This document shows, one piece after another, positions 17,489-30,053 of a stretch of 64,000 nucleotides of DNA. Source of the DNA: Bin34 sp965219935 (GTDB lineage Bacteria; Chloroflexota; Anaerolineae; Caldilineales; Caldilineaceae); contig CBDCOU010000003.1 of NCBI GenBank assembly GCA_965219935.1, positions 1,550,001 through 1,614,000 on the forward strand, written 5' to 3'. Every line of letters begins with the position of its first letter. Within the stretch, counting starts at the first letter, position 1. The position numbers and the translations under genes were made by a program. The notes beneath the pieces were generated by a model, which was not told the origin of the DNA, made no database searches, and saw nothing but the letters and a program-made list of their open reading frames with translations.

Positions 17489-19570
17489 TCAACGGGAGCG
17501 GACGTCGTCGTCCAGCTTGGCGGGGGCATACCGATCGAACTGCATGGAGAAGTTGCCCCGGCCGCTGGTGATGGACCGCAGCGTGGTGGCATAGCCGAAC
17601 ATTCCGCGCAGGGGCACCGAAGCCTGGATTTGGTTCATGCCTTGTCCATGCGGCTCCATGTTGGAAACCCGTCCCAGACGTCCGTTCAGGTCCCCCATCA
17701 CGTCGCCGGTATACACCTCGGGGGTAAGCACTTCGATCGACATCATGGGTTCCAGCAGGATGGGATGGGCGCGCGCCATGCCGTCGCGGAATCCCATGCT
17801 GGCGGCAATGTGAAAGGCGCGTTCGTTGGAATCCACGGGGTGAAAGGAACCGTCCACCAGCGTCACCTTGACATCGACCACCGGGTAGCCCTCCATCGTT
17901 CCGTTCAGCATCGCGTCCGCGATTCCGCGCTCGATGGGCGCAAAGAACTGCTGGGGCACGGCACCGCCGACGATCTTGGTTTCGAACTCGAACCCCGCAC
18001 CCGCGGCATTCGGTTCCAGGACCAGTTCCACGTGTCCGAACATGCCGCGGCCTCCGGTTTGGCGCACAAACCGGCCCTCGGCCTGCACCGTCCGCGTAAT
18101 CGTTTCCCGGTAGGCCACCTGCGGTTCGCCCACATTGCAGCCGACCTGGAATTCCCGCATCATGCGATCCACAATGATGTCGAGGTGGAGTTCGCCCATG
18201 CCGCTGATCAGGGTTTGGCCGGTGTTCTCGTCGTAGCCGACCTGGAATGTCGGGTCCTCCTCGGCCAGTTTGTTGAGCGCAATGCCCATCTTGTCCTGAT
18301 CCGCCGTGGTCCGGGGTTCCACCGCGATGCGCACCACCGGTTCCGGGAACTCAATCGCCTCCAGCCGCACCGGGCGTTGGCGGACATACAGGGTCTCGCC
18401 GGTGAAGCTGCCCTTGAGGCCCACAACGGCCGCGATGTCTCCGGCGCGGCACGCCTCGATTTCCTCCCGCTTGTCCGCATACATCTGCATCAGGCGCCCG
18501 ATGCGTTCGCGCCGTCCGTCGCGGCTGTTGTAGATGGTCTCGCCCACGCTGAGGGTTCCGCCATAGGCCCGCACGTAGGACAGCCGGCCCACATAGGGAT
18601 CCGTCACGACCTTGAACACCAGGCCGGCGAACGGTTCGCCGGGATCCGGACAAACCACCACCGCGTCGCCCGTATCGGGATGTGTGGCTTCCACGGGAGG
18701 CACGTCGGCCGGACTGGGCAGGTAGACGGTAATGGCGTCAAGCAGGGGCTGGATGCCCTTGTTCTTGAGGGCCGTCCCGCACAGCACCGGTACCAGATCG
18801 CCGCGCAGGATCGCCGCGCGGAGGGCCTGTCTGAGATCCGCGGTATCCAACTCCTCGTCCTCCAGGAAGGCGGACATCAGCTCGTCGTTCGACTCGACGA
18901 TCTTCTCCACCATGGCCTCGCGGGCGGCCCGCGCGGCCGCCATGAGCTCCGCCGGGATATCAATCGTTTCGGGCTGGGCCCCCAGTTGGTCGGTAAAGAG
19001 ATGGGCCTTCATCTCCATCAGGTCGACCACGCCGGCGAAACTTTCCTCGAAGCCAATCGGCATCTGGACCAGTACCGGATTGGCCCCCAGCTGCTCCGAA
19101 ATCATGGCCACCGTGCGATCCAGATTGGCCCCCAGCCGATCCATCTTGTTGATGAAACAGATGCGCGGCACGCTGTAGTTGTCCGCCTGGCGCCACACCG
19201 TTTCCGTCTGCGGCTCCACCCCGGCCACCGCATCGAACACCACCACACCGCCGTCCAAGACCCTCAGGCAGCGCTGCACCTCGGCCGTAAAGTCGATATG
19301 ACCCGGAGTGTCGATGATGTTGATGCGGCACTCGACACCGGTGACGGAGTGGCGCCAGTTGGTCGTAATGGCAGCCGCCGTGATCGTGATGCCCCGCTCG
19401 CGCTCCTGTTCCATCCAGTCCGTGACGGCCGTGCCCTCGTGGACCTCACCCATGCGGTGGGTGCGCCCCGAGTAGAAGAGGATCCGTTCGGTGGTGGTCG
19501 TCTTGCCCGCGTCGATGTGGGCAATGATGCCGATATTGCGTATGTGCTCGAGGGGATGATTGGCACTCAT
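17489..19570 (-). CDS. fusA: Elongation factor G
   Basis: EF-G is the GTPase that drives translocation and, with RRF, ribosome recycling. The 693-residue protein has the P-loop AHIDAGKTTTTERIL (17-31), the switch II motif DTPGHIDFTAEVQR, the NKMDRLGA guanine motif, domain II with GRRERIGRLMQMYA, and domains III-V ending FGYATTLRSITSGRGNFSMQF. All parts are of normal length. It lies between rpsG (141 bases) and tuf (244 bases), the usual str-operon order. Confidence 0.98.
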   Translation of the reverse strand: MSANHPLEHIRNIGIIAHIDAGKTTTTERILFYSGRTHRMGEVHEGTAVTDWMEQERERGITITAAAITTNWRHSVTGVECRINIIDTPGHIDFTAEVQRCLRVLDGGVVVFDAVAGVEPQTETVWRQADNYSVPRICFINKMDRLGANLDRTVAMISEQLGANPVLVQMPIGFEESFAGVVDLMEMKAHLFTDQLGAQPETIDIPAELMAAARAAREAMVEKIVESNDELMSAFLEDEELDTADLRQALRAAILRGDLVPVLCGTALKNKGIQPLLDAITVYLPSPADVPPVEATHPDTGDAVVVCPDPGEPFAGLVFKVVTDPYVGRLSYVRAYGGTLSVGETIYNSRDGRRERIGRLMQMYADKREEIEACRAGDIAAVVGLKGSFTGETLYVRQRPVRLEAIEFPEPVVRIAVEPRTTADQDKMGIALNKLAEEDPTFQVGYDENTGQTLISGMGELHLDIIVDRMMREFQVGCNVGEPQVAYRETITRTVQAEGRFVRQTGGRGMFGHVELVLEPNAAGAGFEFETKIVGGAVPQQFFAPIERGIADAMLNGTMEGYPVVDVKVTLVDGSFHPVDSNERAFHIAASMGFRDGMARAHPILLEPMMSIEVLTPEVYTGDVMGDLNGRLGRVSNMEPHGQGMNQIQASVPLRGMFGYATTLRSITSGRGNFSMQFDRYAPAKLDDDVRSR

Positions 19571-19711
19571 GGGGATTTACCTGGTCGATCGGGATTCGCG
19601 CGCAGCCGCCGAGCCCGAAACAGCGCCCGCAGTGCACGGGGGCACCGCTCCGACCGGTGTTCGGCGGAGAAATATTGAGTTGGCGGGGGGAAGACGGTCC
19701 GGCGACGCGCC

Positions 19712-20179
19712 CTATCGGAAGTGCGTGAAGGCCCGGTTGGCGTCGGCCATGCGATGGGTGTCGTCGCGCCGCTTGATGGTGGCACTCTCCCCATTGATCG
19801 TCTCGATCAATTCCTGCGCCAGACGACTGGCCATGTCGCGGCCGCCCCGCTGGCGGGCATGGTTGATGAGCCAGCGCATGCCAAGAGCCTGCTTGCGCTC
19901 GAAGCGCACCTCCATCGGCACCTGGTAGGTGGCTCCGCCCACGCGCCGCGGCCTGACTTCGACACGCGGCATGGCCCGTTCCAAGGCGGTGTTGAAAATC
20001 TCAATCCCGGGCTGGCCGAGACGCTGCTCGGCGATGTCCAGGGCCCCATAGACAATGCGCGTCGCGGTCGATTTCTTGCCGTGGAGCATCAGGTTGTTGA
20101 TGAACTTGGCCAGGTCCGTCGAACCGTAGCGGGGATCGGGCTCAATCTCCCGGATGGGCGGTCTGTTTCTTCTGGGCAT
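19712..20179 (-). CDS. rpsG: 30S ribosomal protein S7 (uS7)
   Basis: S7 nucleates assembly of the 30S head and contacts the E-site tRNA; in E. coli it represses the str operon. The 155 residues start MPRRNRPPIREIEPDPRYGS and include LAKFINNLMLHGKKSTATRIVYGALD and the family segment PRVEVRPRRVGGATYQVPMEV. The C-terminus is KRRDDTHRMADANRAFTHFR, the expected basic tail. It follows rpsL by 45 bases. Confidence 0.98.
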   Translation of the reverse strand: MPRRNRPPIREIEPDPRYGSTDLAKFINNLMLHGKKSTATRIVYGALDIAEQRLGQPGIEIFNTALERAMPRVEVRPRRVGGATYQVPMEVRFERKQALGMRWLINHARQRGGRDMASRLAQELIETINGESATIKRRDDTHRMADANRAFTHFR

Positions 20180-20224
20180 GTGCTTGTCCTGTTACCGCGT
20201 CAACACGCTGCTGTTCCCAACGGA

Positions 20225-20638
20225 TCAACTCTTCTTGGTGCCGTAGCGGCTGCGGCCGCGCCGCCGGTTCTCGACCCCGGTGGCATCCAGGGCCCCGCGC
20301 ACAATCTGGTAGCGCACACCCGGCAAATCGCGCACCCCGCCGCCCCTAATCAACACCACGCTGTGTTCCTGGAGGGTATGCCCCTCGCCCGGAATGTAGG
20401 CCGTGACCTCCATGCCGTTGGTTAGGCGCACCCGAGCCACCTTGCGCAGCGCCGAATTCGGCTTGCGGGGCGTGGTGGTCCGCACCTGCGTGCAAACGCC
20501 GCGTTTCTGCGGATTGCCGGTCTTGCTGGTGCGAGTGCGACCGGTCAGGGTGTTGTGGGTCACCCGCAGGGCCGGTGCATTCATCTTCTTGGGTTTGGAC
20601 TTGCGCCCTTTGCGGACGAGCTGATTGATGGTCGGCAA
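20225..20638 (-). CDS. rpsL: 30S ribosomal protein S12 with Arg at both streptomycin-site lysines
   Basis: S12 controls decoding accuracy at the A site. The TTG start at 20638, with GGAGG 5 bases upstream, gives 137 residues beginning MPTINQLVRKGRKSK. The longer frame to 20704 lacks family similarity. The loop usually read as TTTPKKPNSALRK is TTTPRKPNSALRK here (codon cgc). The loop usually GGRVKDLPGVRY is GGGVRDLPGVRY (codon cgc). These two lysines, Lys43 and Lys88 in M. tuberculosis numbering, are the classical streptomycin-resistance positions, and both are arginine here. The methylthiolated aspartate (RDLPG) is kept. The C-terminus is SRYGTKKS. Confidence 0.96.
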   Translation of the reverse strand: MPTINQLVRKGRKSKPKKMNAPALRVTHNTLTGRTRTSKTGNPQKRGVCTQVRTTTPRKPNSALRKVARVRLTNGMEVTAYIPGEGHTLQEHSVVLIRGGGVRDLPGVRYQIVRGALDATGVENRRRGRSRYGTKKS

Positions 20639-20710
20639 AAGATCCTCCGCCGCGCGTGTGGGCGGATTCCACACGTCCGGGAACCCGCAATACCTGACTG
20701 GCAAGCGGGA

Positions 20711-20739
20711 AGTATGGGCCAGAAAGGCGCTCCGGTCAA
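20711..20739 (-). promoter_or_regulatory. Promoter for rpsL-rpsG-fusA
   Basis: On the minus strand, TTGACC (five of six consensus bases) is followed after exactly 17 bases by CATACT (four of six). The predicted start is about 65 bases ahead of the rpsL TTG. The -35 hexamer begins within the T-run of the terminator hairpin that follows rpoC, so the two signals overlap. Confidence 0.6.
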
Positions 20740-20784
20740 AAACCGGTATGCCGGCTGCGTCCGAACAAGCGGTCCGCAGCCGGC
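20732..20784 (-). terminator. Terminator after rpoC
   Basis: Read on the minus strand, a perfect 10-bp stem (GCCGGCTGCG with CGCAGCCGGC, positions 20775-20784 and 20750-20759, loop 15 bases) is followed 7 bases later by TTTTT. That T-run is itself the loop of a second small hairpin, CCGGT...ACCGG. It starts 8 bases after the rpoC stop codon. The T-run is short and not directly at the stem, so termination may be partial. Confidence 0.6.
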
Positions 20785-20791
20785 GTTGGCG

Positions 20792-23700
20792 CTACTCCGG
20801 TTCCACCGCTTCCTCTTCCTCTTCCAGGTCGTCGGCATCGTCACCCAGGCCGACGTTCTGGAGGGAATCCAGCTCGCCCACGGCCAGGGCCGCACCTAGG
20901 ATGTCATCGCTGTCCGTAAGCCCCTGCAGGAACTCCAGATCCGACGCCATGTCGCCCAGGCCCTTGCCGACCTCGGTATCCCGACTGCCGGCACCGATGC
21001 GGGCCTCCTCGGTCAGGCGCTGGTGGAAACCGGTGCCCACCGGGATCAGATTGCCGAGGATGACGTTCTCCTTGAGGCCGCGCAGGCGATCCTCCTGCCC
21101 CTTGATGGCCGCATCCGTCAGCACGCGGGTGGTCTCCTGGAAGCTGGCGGCCGCCAGGAAGCTGTCGGTCATCAGCGCCGCCCGGGTCATACCCAGCAGC
21201 TTTAGGGCGCCCTGGGCCGGCTTCAGCCCTTCGTCCACCATGCGATCGTTCACGTCCTCGAAGCGGTAGCGGTCCACGTACTCGCCCAGCAGGAACTCGG
21301 TGTCGCCGGTGGCCTGCACCTGAACCCGCCGCAGGAGCTGGCGCAGAATCACTTCAATGTGCTTGTCGTGGATGGCCACGCCCTGTTCCACGTACACCTT
21401 CTGGACTTCGTCCCGGATGTACAGCTGACATGCCTCGCGCCCGGAGATTTCGAGAATCCGCTTGGGATCCAGCGCCCCGGGGGTCAGCTGGGTACCGGCA
21501 GTCACATGATCGCCGTCCTGGACCAGCGGTTCCGTGTAGGCCGGTATTTCCGCTTCCCACGCGTGCGGCACCGTCCTGCGCACGTGAATGGTGCCGCCGT
21601 CACCGACTGCCTCGATCAGGTCGACAGTGCCTTCCATGCCTGCCCGGATCATGTGGCTGTCCGGAGGATGCGGCAGTTCCGCCGCCTCCTTGGCAATCGC
21701 GACCGGCATGTCGGCCTGTACCGAATCGCCAACGGCAATCAGGATGTTCCAGCCTTCCGGCGGCACCTGCACGGGCCGGTGCAGTTCGTCATCCCGGCTC
21801 ACCCTGACCATGCGCACATCATCCTCGAAGTAGGTCGCGACGCTCCCGTCCAGTTCGCTGATCACCGCTTCGCCCTTGGGAATGCGCGCCTCAAACAATT
21901 CCTCCACGCGGGGCAGGCCGCGGGTAATGTCCTGGGACGAGGCCACGCCGCCGCTGTGAAAGGTGCGCAGCGTCAGCTGGGTGCCGGGTTCCCCGATGGA
22001 CTGGGCGGCAATGATGCCCACCGCGTCGCCGAGCTCCACCATTTCGCGGGAGGCCAGATTGGACCCGTAGCAGTAGCGGCAGAGGCCGAAGCGGCTGTCG
22101 CAGGTCAGCGGAGTGCGAACCTCGATTTGTTTGATGCCTCGTTCCACCAGCGTGGACACCTCAACGTCCGTGATGAGATGGTTGCGACGGAACAGCACCT
22201 CGCCGGTGGTCGGGTCGACCACATTCTGCGCCAGGCAGCGCGCCAGGATCTTTTCCACTTGGGGACCGAGCCAAATCTCGCGCGGGCCCTCGAGATCGCT
22301 CAAGGTGCGATGCGCCTTGTCGGCATGCACGTCCAGCACGATGCCGTTGGGCGTGCCGCAATCCTCATGGGAGATGATCACGTCCTGGGCCACGTCCACC
22401 AGACGCCGGGTCAGATAGCCCGCGTCCGCGGTCCTCAGCGCCGTGTCGGCCAGTCCCTTGCGCGAACCGTGGGTGGAGATGAAGTACTCCATCGTCGTGA
22501 GGCCATCACGGAAATTCGAGCGGATCGGCATCGGAATGATGCGGCCATTGGGGTCGTACATCAGACCCCGCATGCCCGCCAACTGGTTGATGGTCGTGTG
22601 ACCGCCCTTGGCGGCGCCGGAAATCGACATGGCGCCCACGCTGTTGGTGGGGTTCAGCATTTCCCGGATGCGCGTCGAAACCTGGTTCGTGGCGCCGTTC
22701 CAGGCCTCGATGCGGCCCCGCTCCATTTCGCTGGTGGTCATCAGCCCCCGGTTGTACTGGGCCTCCAGCTGCAGCTCCTGCTGCCGGGCCTCCTCGATGA
22801 TGTCCGCCTTCTCCGCCGGCGCCTCCAGATCGCTGACGGCCATGGTGATGCCCGACAGGGTTGCGTACCGGAAGCCCAGGGCCTTGATGCGGTCCGCCAC
22901 TTCGGCCGTCTCCTCCATGCCCAGGAACTGGTAGGCATAGTGCACGACCTCGCTGACACCGGCCTTGTCCAGCCGCTCGTTGACGAACGGCATCTGGGGC
23001 GGCAGCACGCGGTTGAAGATGATGCGTCCCACCGTGGTCCGCTTGAACTCCGGCGGTTCCACCGGCTTTTCGTCCTCTGCAACCGCGGCCAGTGCCTCGA
23101 GCATCTCGGCCATGGCCACTTCGCCGAAGTCGTGGACCCGGTCCTGAAACGCCTCGGGGCTGCCGGCCTCGGCGATGGCACTGCGCAACTGTGCCACCGT
23201 TTCCAGGCCGCCTGTCTCCAGGGCCTTCACCCAGCGGGGATTGATGTCCAGATCGGTCACCTTCTGCTGCTCAACGTACGGCCGCAGGCGCACCATCACA
23301 GGCTCGCGCAGGCCGACCTTGCCCTGCTCGTAGGCGTATACCGCCTGGTCCGCGTTCGGATAGTGGCGCAGGTTGGCATCCGTCACCGGCGGGTCGCCCT
23401 CCTCCATCAGGGTCAGGTAGAACACCCCCATCACCATGTCCTTGGTCGGACTGATGATGGGTTCGCCGCTGCTCGGCTTGAGCAGGTTGCGGGAGGCCAA
23501 CATCAATTCGCGGGCCTCCCGGACCGCCTGGTCGCTGAGGGGCACGTGCACCGCCATCTGATCACCGTCGAAGTCGGCGTTGAAGGCCGTGCAGACCAGG
23601 GGGTGCAGCTGAATGGCACTGCCTTCGATCAGCTTCACCTCGAAGGCCTGGATGCCCAGCCGGTGCAGGGTCGGGGCGCGGTTGAGCAGGACGGGACGCT

Positions 23701-25456
23701 CCCGGGTAATCTTCTCCAGGACGTCCCACACCTCCTCCTCCGCCGTGTCCACCATGCGCTTGGCGTGCCGCACGTTGGTGGCGGTGCCGTTGCGCACCAG
23801 GTTTTCGATGACAAACGGCTTGAACAGTTCGAGGGCCATGCTCTTGGGAATGCCGGCCTGCTGCAGCTTGAGGTCGGGGCCGACCACGATCACGGAGCGG
23901 CCGGAATAGTCCACCCGCTTGCCCAGCAGGTTGCGCCGGAAGCGTCCCTGCTTGCCCTTGAGCATGTCGGTCAGGCTCTTGAGGGGATGCCGCTGGTTGC
24001 GGTTGGCCGTGTTGCGGTTGCGCTTGCGGTTGTCGATCAGGCTGTCGACCGCCTCCTGCAGCATGCGCTTTTCGTTGCGCACAATTACATCGGGCGCGTT
24101 GAGCTCCAGCAGCCGCTTGAGGCGGTTGTTGCGGTTGATGACCCGCCGGTAGAGGTCGTTCAGGTCGCTGGTCGCGAACCGGCCGCCGTCCAGCTGCACC
24201 ATGGGCCGCAACTCCGGCGGAATGACGGGCAGTTCGGTCAGGATCATCCACTCCGGACGGTTGCCGGACTTCTTCAGGTCCACGAACACCCGCAGCCGCT
24301 TGGCGGCCTTGGTCCGCTTCTGTTCGCTGCGGGATGTCCGGATGATCTCCCGCATCTCGTCGATCAGCTCGTCCAGGTCAATCTTGCGGAGAAGCTCCAG
24401 GATGCCCTCGGCCCCCATGCGGGCCTCGAAGGTGTTGCCGTACTGCTTGACCATGTTCCGGTATTCATGATCCGAAATCAGCATCCCGGTGTGGATTTCC
24501 TTGAGCCCCTCCAGGGACTCCTCCATCGTCTCGATCAGCTTTTCGCGGCTCTGCTCCTCCGTCGCGTCCAGTTCCGCCAACTCCTGCTCGACCTGCGCGC
24601 GCAGGTCGTCCACCTGGGTGGCCGCATCCTGGACAATTTCGGCCTTTTTCTCTTCGGATTCCCGGCCCAACTGGTCCGCGAAATCCTCGAAGTGGCCATT
24701 GACCGCGATCTCGAGGTCGGCCGCCACCCGACGGCCCTTGGCCACCACGACCCGCTTGACCCAGCTCAGCCGCTGCGACTCCGGCGCCGACTTGCCCGCG
24801 TGCTCATTGGCCCACTGGATCAGTGCCTGGACCTCGGCGATGGCGGAACTCGAACGCGTGGAAATGTCCTCGTCCACATCCTCGATTTGGCGGTCCCGCT
24901 CGACCAGCACGCGGTTGCGCGCCTCCTCGAACGCGGCCTCGGCCTTGTTGCGCTGGTTCTGCGTGGACGCCTGAATCTTGGTCAGCTTCAGCGCCAGTTC
25001 CTTTTCGCGTCGGACAATCAGCCGCTTGCGCGCATCCTCGTTGACCCTGATCGTGATGTACTGGGCGTAGTAGAGAACCTTTTCCAGCTCCCGGGGCGAA
25101 ATGTCCAGCAGCAGGCCCAGGCGACAGGGCATGCCCTTGGCATACCAGATGTGGCTCACGGGGGAGGCCAGGGAGATGTGTCCCATGCGTTCGCGGCGCA
25201 CCCGGTTGGGCAGAACCTCCACGCCGCACTTGTCGCAGATGATCCCCTTGTACCGCTCGCGCTTGTACTTGCCGCAGCTGCACTCCCAATCCTTTTCGGG
25301 ACCGAAGATGCGCTCGCTGAAGAGGCCGTCGCGCTCGGGCTTGAGGGTCCGGTAGTTGATCGTCTCCGGCTTCAGCACTTCGCCCTTGCTCCACTGGAGA
25401 ATCTGCTCGGGGGAAGCCAGCGAAATCCGCGCCAGCCCGAACTTGCCTGTATCCAT
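20792..25456 (-). CDS. rpoC: RNA polymerase beta' subunit with a long helical insertion
   Basis: Beta' carries the catalytic magnesium site. The 1554 residues include zinc site 1 (Cys59, Cys61, Cys74, Cys77), the active-site motif NADFDGDQ with aspartates at 628, 630 and 632, the bridge-helix and trigger-loop regions, and zinc site 2 (CDSRFGLCRYC with EDCGT upstream). Between about residues 140 and 325 is a Glu/Arg/Ala-rich, heptad-like insertion absent from E. coli beta'. Chloroflexota and Thermus have insertions in this region. The C-terminus is very acidic (DDADDLEEEEEAVEPE). It follows rpoB by 94 bases and ends in a terminator-like hairpin. Confidence 0.98.
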   Translation of the reverse strand: MDTGKFGLARISLASPEQILQWSKGEVLKPETINYRTLKPERDGLFSERIFGPEKDWECSCGKYKRERYKGIICDKCGVEVLPNRVRRERMGHISLASPVSHIWYAKGMPCRLGLLLDISPRELEKVLYYAQYITIRVNEDARKRLIVRREKELALKLTKIQASTQNQRNKAEAAFEEARNRVLVERDRQIEDVDEDISTRSSSAIAEVQALIQWANEHAGKSAPESQRLSWVKRVVVAKGRRVAADLEIAVNGHFEDFADQLGRESEEKKAEIVQDAATQVDDLRAQVEQELAELDATEEQSREKLIETMEESLEGLKEIHTGMLISDHEYRNMVKQYGNTFEARMGAEGILELLRKIDLDELIDEMREIIRTSRSEQKRTKAAKRLRVFVDLKKSGNRPEWMILTELPVIPPELRPMVQLDGGRFATSDLNDLYRRVINRNNRLKRLLELNAPDVIVRNEKRMLQEAVDSLIDNRKRNRNTANRNQRHPLKSLTDMLKGKQGRFRRNLLGKRVDYSGRSVIVVGPDLKLQQAGIPKSMALELFKPFVIENLVRNGTATNVRHAKRMVDTAEEEVWDVLEKITRERPVLLNRAPTLHRLGIQAFEVKLIEGSAIQLHPLVCTAFNADFDGDQMAVHVPLSDQAVREARELMLASRNLLKPSSGEPIISPTKDMVMGVFYLTLMEEGDPPVTDANLRHYPNADQAVYAYEQGKVGLREPVMVRLRPYVEQQKVTDLDINPRWVKALETGGLETVAQLRSAIAEAGSPEAFQDRVHDFGEVAMAEMLEALAAVAEDEKPVEPPEFKRTTVGRIIFNRVLPPQMPFVNERLDKAGVSEVVHYAYQFLGMEETAEVADRIKALGFRYATLSGITMAVSDLEAPAEKADIIEEARQQELQLEAQYNRGLMTTSEMERGRIEAWNGATNQVSTRIREMLNPTNSVGAMSISGAAKGGHTTINQLAGMRGLMYDPNGRIIPMPIRSNFRDGLTTMEYFISTHGSRKGLADTALRTADAGYLTRRLVDVAQDVIISHEDCGTPNGIVLDVHADKAHRTLSDLEGPREIWLGPQVEKILARCLAQNVVDPTTGEVLFRRNHLITDVEVSTLVERGIKQIEVRTPLTCDSRFGLCRYCYGSNLASREMVELGDAVGIIAAQSIGEPGTQLTLRTFHSGGVASSQDITRGLPRVEELFEARIPKGEAVISELDGSVATYFEDDVRMVRVSRDDELHRPVQVPPEGWNILIAVGDSVQADMPVAIAKEAAELPHPPDSHMIRAGMEGTVDLIEAVGDGGTIHVRRTVPHAWEAEIPAYTEPLVQDGDHVTAGTQLTPGALDPKRILEISGREACQLYIRDEVQKVYVEQGVAIHDKHIEVILRQLLRRVQVQATGDTEFLLGEYVDRYRFEDVNDRMVDEGLKPAQGALKLLGMTRAALMTDSFLAAASFQETTRVLTDAAIKGQEDRLRGLKENVILGNLIPVGTGFHQRLTEEARIGAGSRDTEVGKGLGDMASDLEFLQGLTDSDDILGAALAVGELDSLQNVGLGDDADDLEEEEEAVEPE

Positions 25457-25550
25457 GCTCTGCTCCTTGGTGTCCGCAGCTCCGGCCGGTCCGCCTGGAA
25501 CCCACCGTCAAAATCTGCCGTCTGAGGTGTTCGCCTAAAAAGAATCCTGA

Positions 25551-29426
<3,876 letters not shown>

Positions 29427-29809
29427 GGGTGCAGCTCCTTGAACTTGCGGAAGGCGCGCAGCCGCGGCTCCATTGGCGGCGGCCTGGGCACCCCCTTGGG
29501 GGACGGTCGCCCGACGGCGGACAACCGGATCTCAGTTTTGAAGGGGAAAGTGCAAACAGAACCGGAACCGGCGGCTACCGCGGGGATGGCGCCGTTGCAA
29601 GATGGTCCGGTGGTGTTTTCAAACGGAGGTTCCGGTGCCTGCCTGCCGGGGATTCTGAACTGCACGAAATCGAGAACAGGATCGTGTGTGTCAGATTGCG
29701 GACGTGCATCGGGCCTCCCTGAATTGGTTGCGACGCGCCTAGAACCTTCCGCGCATGCACGGGCACCCAAGGCAAGGGCCCCGCTCCCCGCGGAAAGGCA
29801 GGGAATGCA

Positions 29810-29818
29810 AGTGTACCA
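29810..29818 (-). promoter_or_regulatory. Candidate extended -10 for rpoB
   Basis: On the minus strand the sequence TGGTACACT forms an extended -10 (TG, one base, TACACT). No good -35 stands 16-18 bases upstream. Use would give an rpoB leader of about 375 bases. It is the best candidate I find in the region but is weak. Confidence 0.28.
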
Positions 29819-29958
29819 CACTCTGGCCGCAACCGTGCGGAATCCCCGACGGAGGGCACTGTCTCATTCCCGTTGATCTTGGTTCCGGGGCGTCATCGGC
29901 GTCGTCCGCGCACACAATCCCACCGGTTTCCGTATCCAGATCCCCGCCCGCGCAGTCA

Positions 29959-29974
29959 CATCCCCATATAATTC
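29959..29974 (+). promoter_or_regulatory. Candidate rsmH promoter containing TATAAT; motif shared with ftsZ
   Basis: The sequence CATCCCCATATAATTC contains a perfect TATAAT at 29967-29972. There is no recognisable -35 at the normal distance. It lies 80 bases before the rsmH start. Fifteen of its 16 bases recur in front of ftsZ at 46999-47014, so it may be a specific regulatory or promoter element of the division cluster. Confidence 0.45.
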
Positions 29975-30053
29975 CTGTTGCAGGGCACGGTTCAACACGA
30001 GCGCTGCACCGCCAACATCGTCATCATCTTCACAGTCACGGGCGGGAGCTACA

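Larger units (their letters stand above)
29427..30053. other. Divergent non-coding region between rpoB and rsmH
   Basis: This 627-base stretch has no open frame with protein-like features. The short ORFs on both strands are Pro/Arg/Ser-rich and resemble nothing I know. It separates the minus-strand rpoB unit from the plus-strand division cluster, so it should carry promoters for both. It contains an extended -10 facing rpoB, a TATAAT facing rsmH, and a small palindrome (CCCCCTTGGGGG near 29491). The absence of rplL or mraZ here is notable. Confidence 0.7.

Noticed and set aside
17438..19678. A 746-codon plus-strand frame across fusA
   Set aside because: Antisense shadow of fusA with His/Gly-rich composition.
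21359..25525. A 1388-codon open frame on the plus strand across rpoC
   Set aside because: Same cause: it mirrors the rpoC frame, has no family features, and rpoC is unambiguous.
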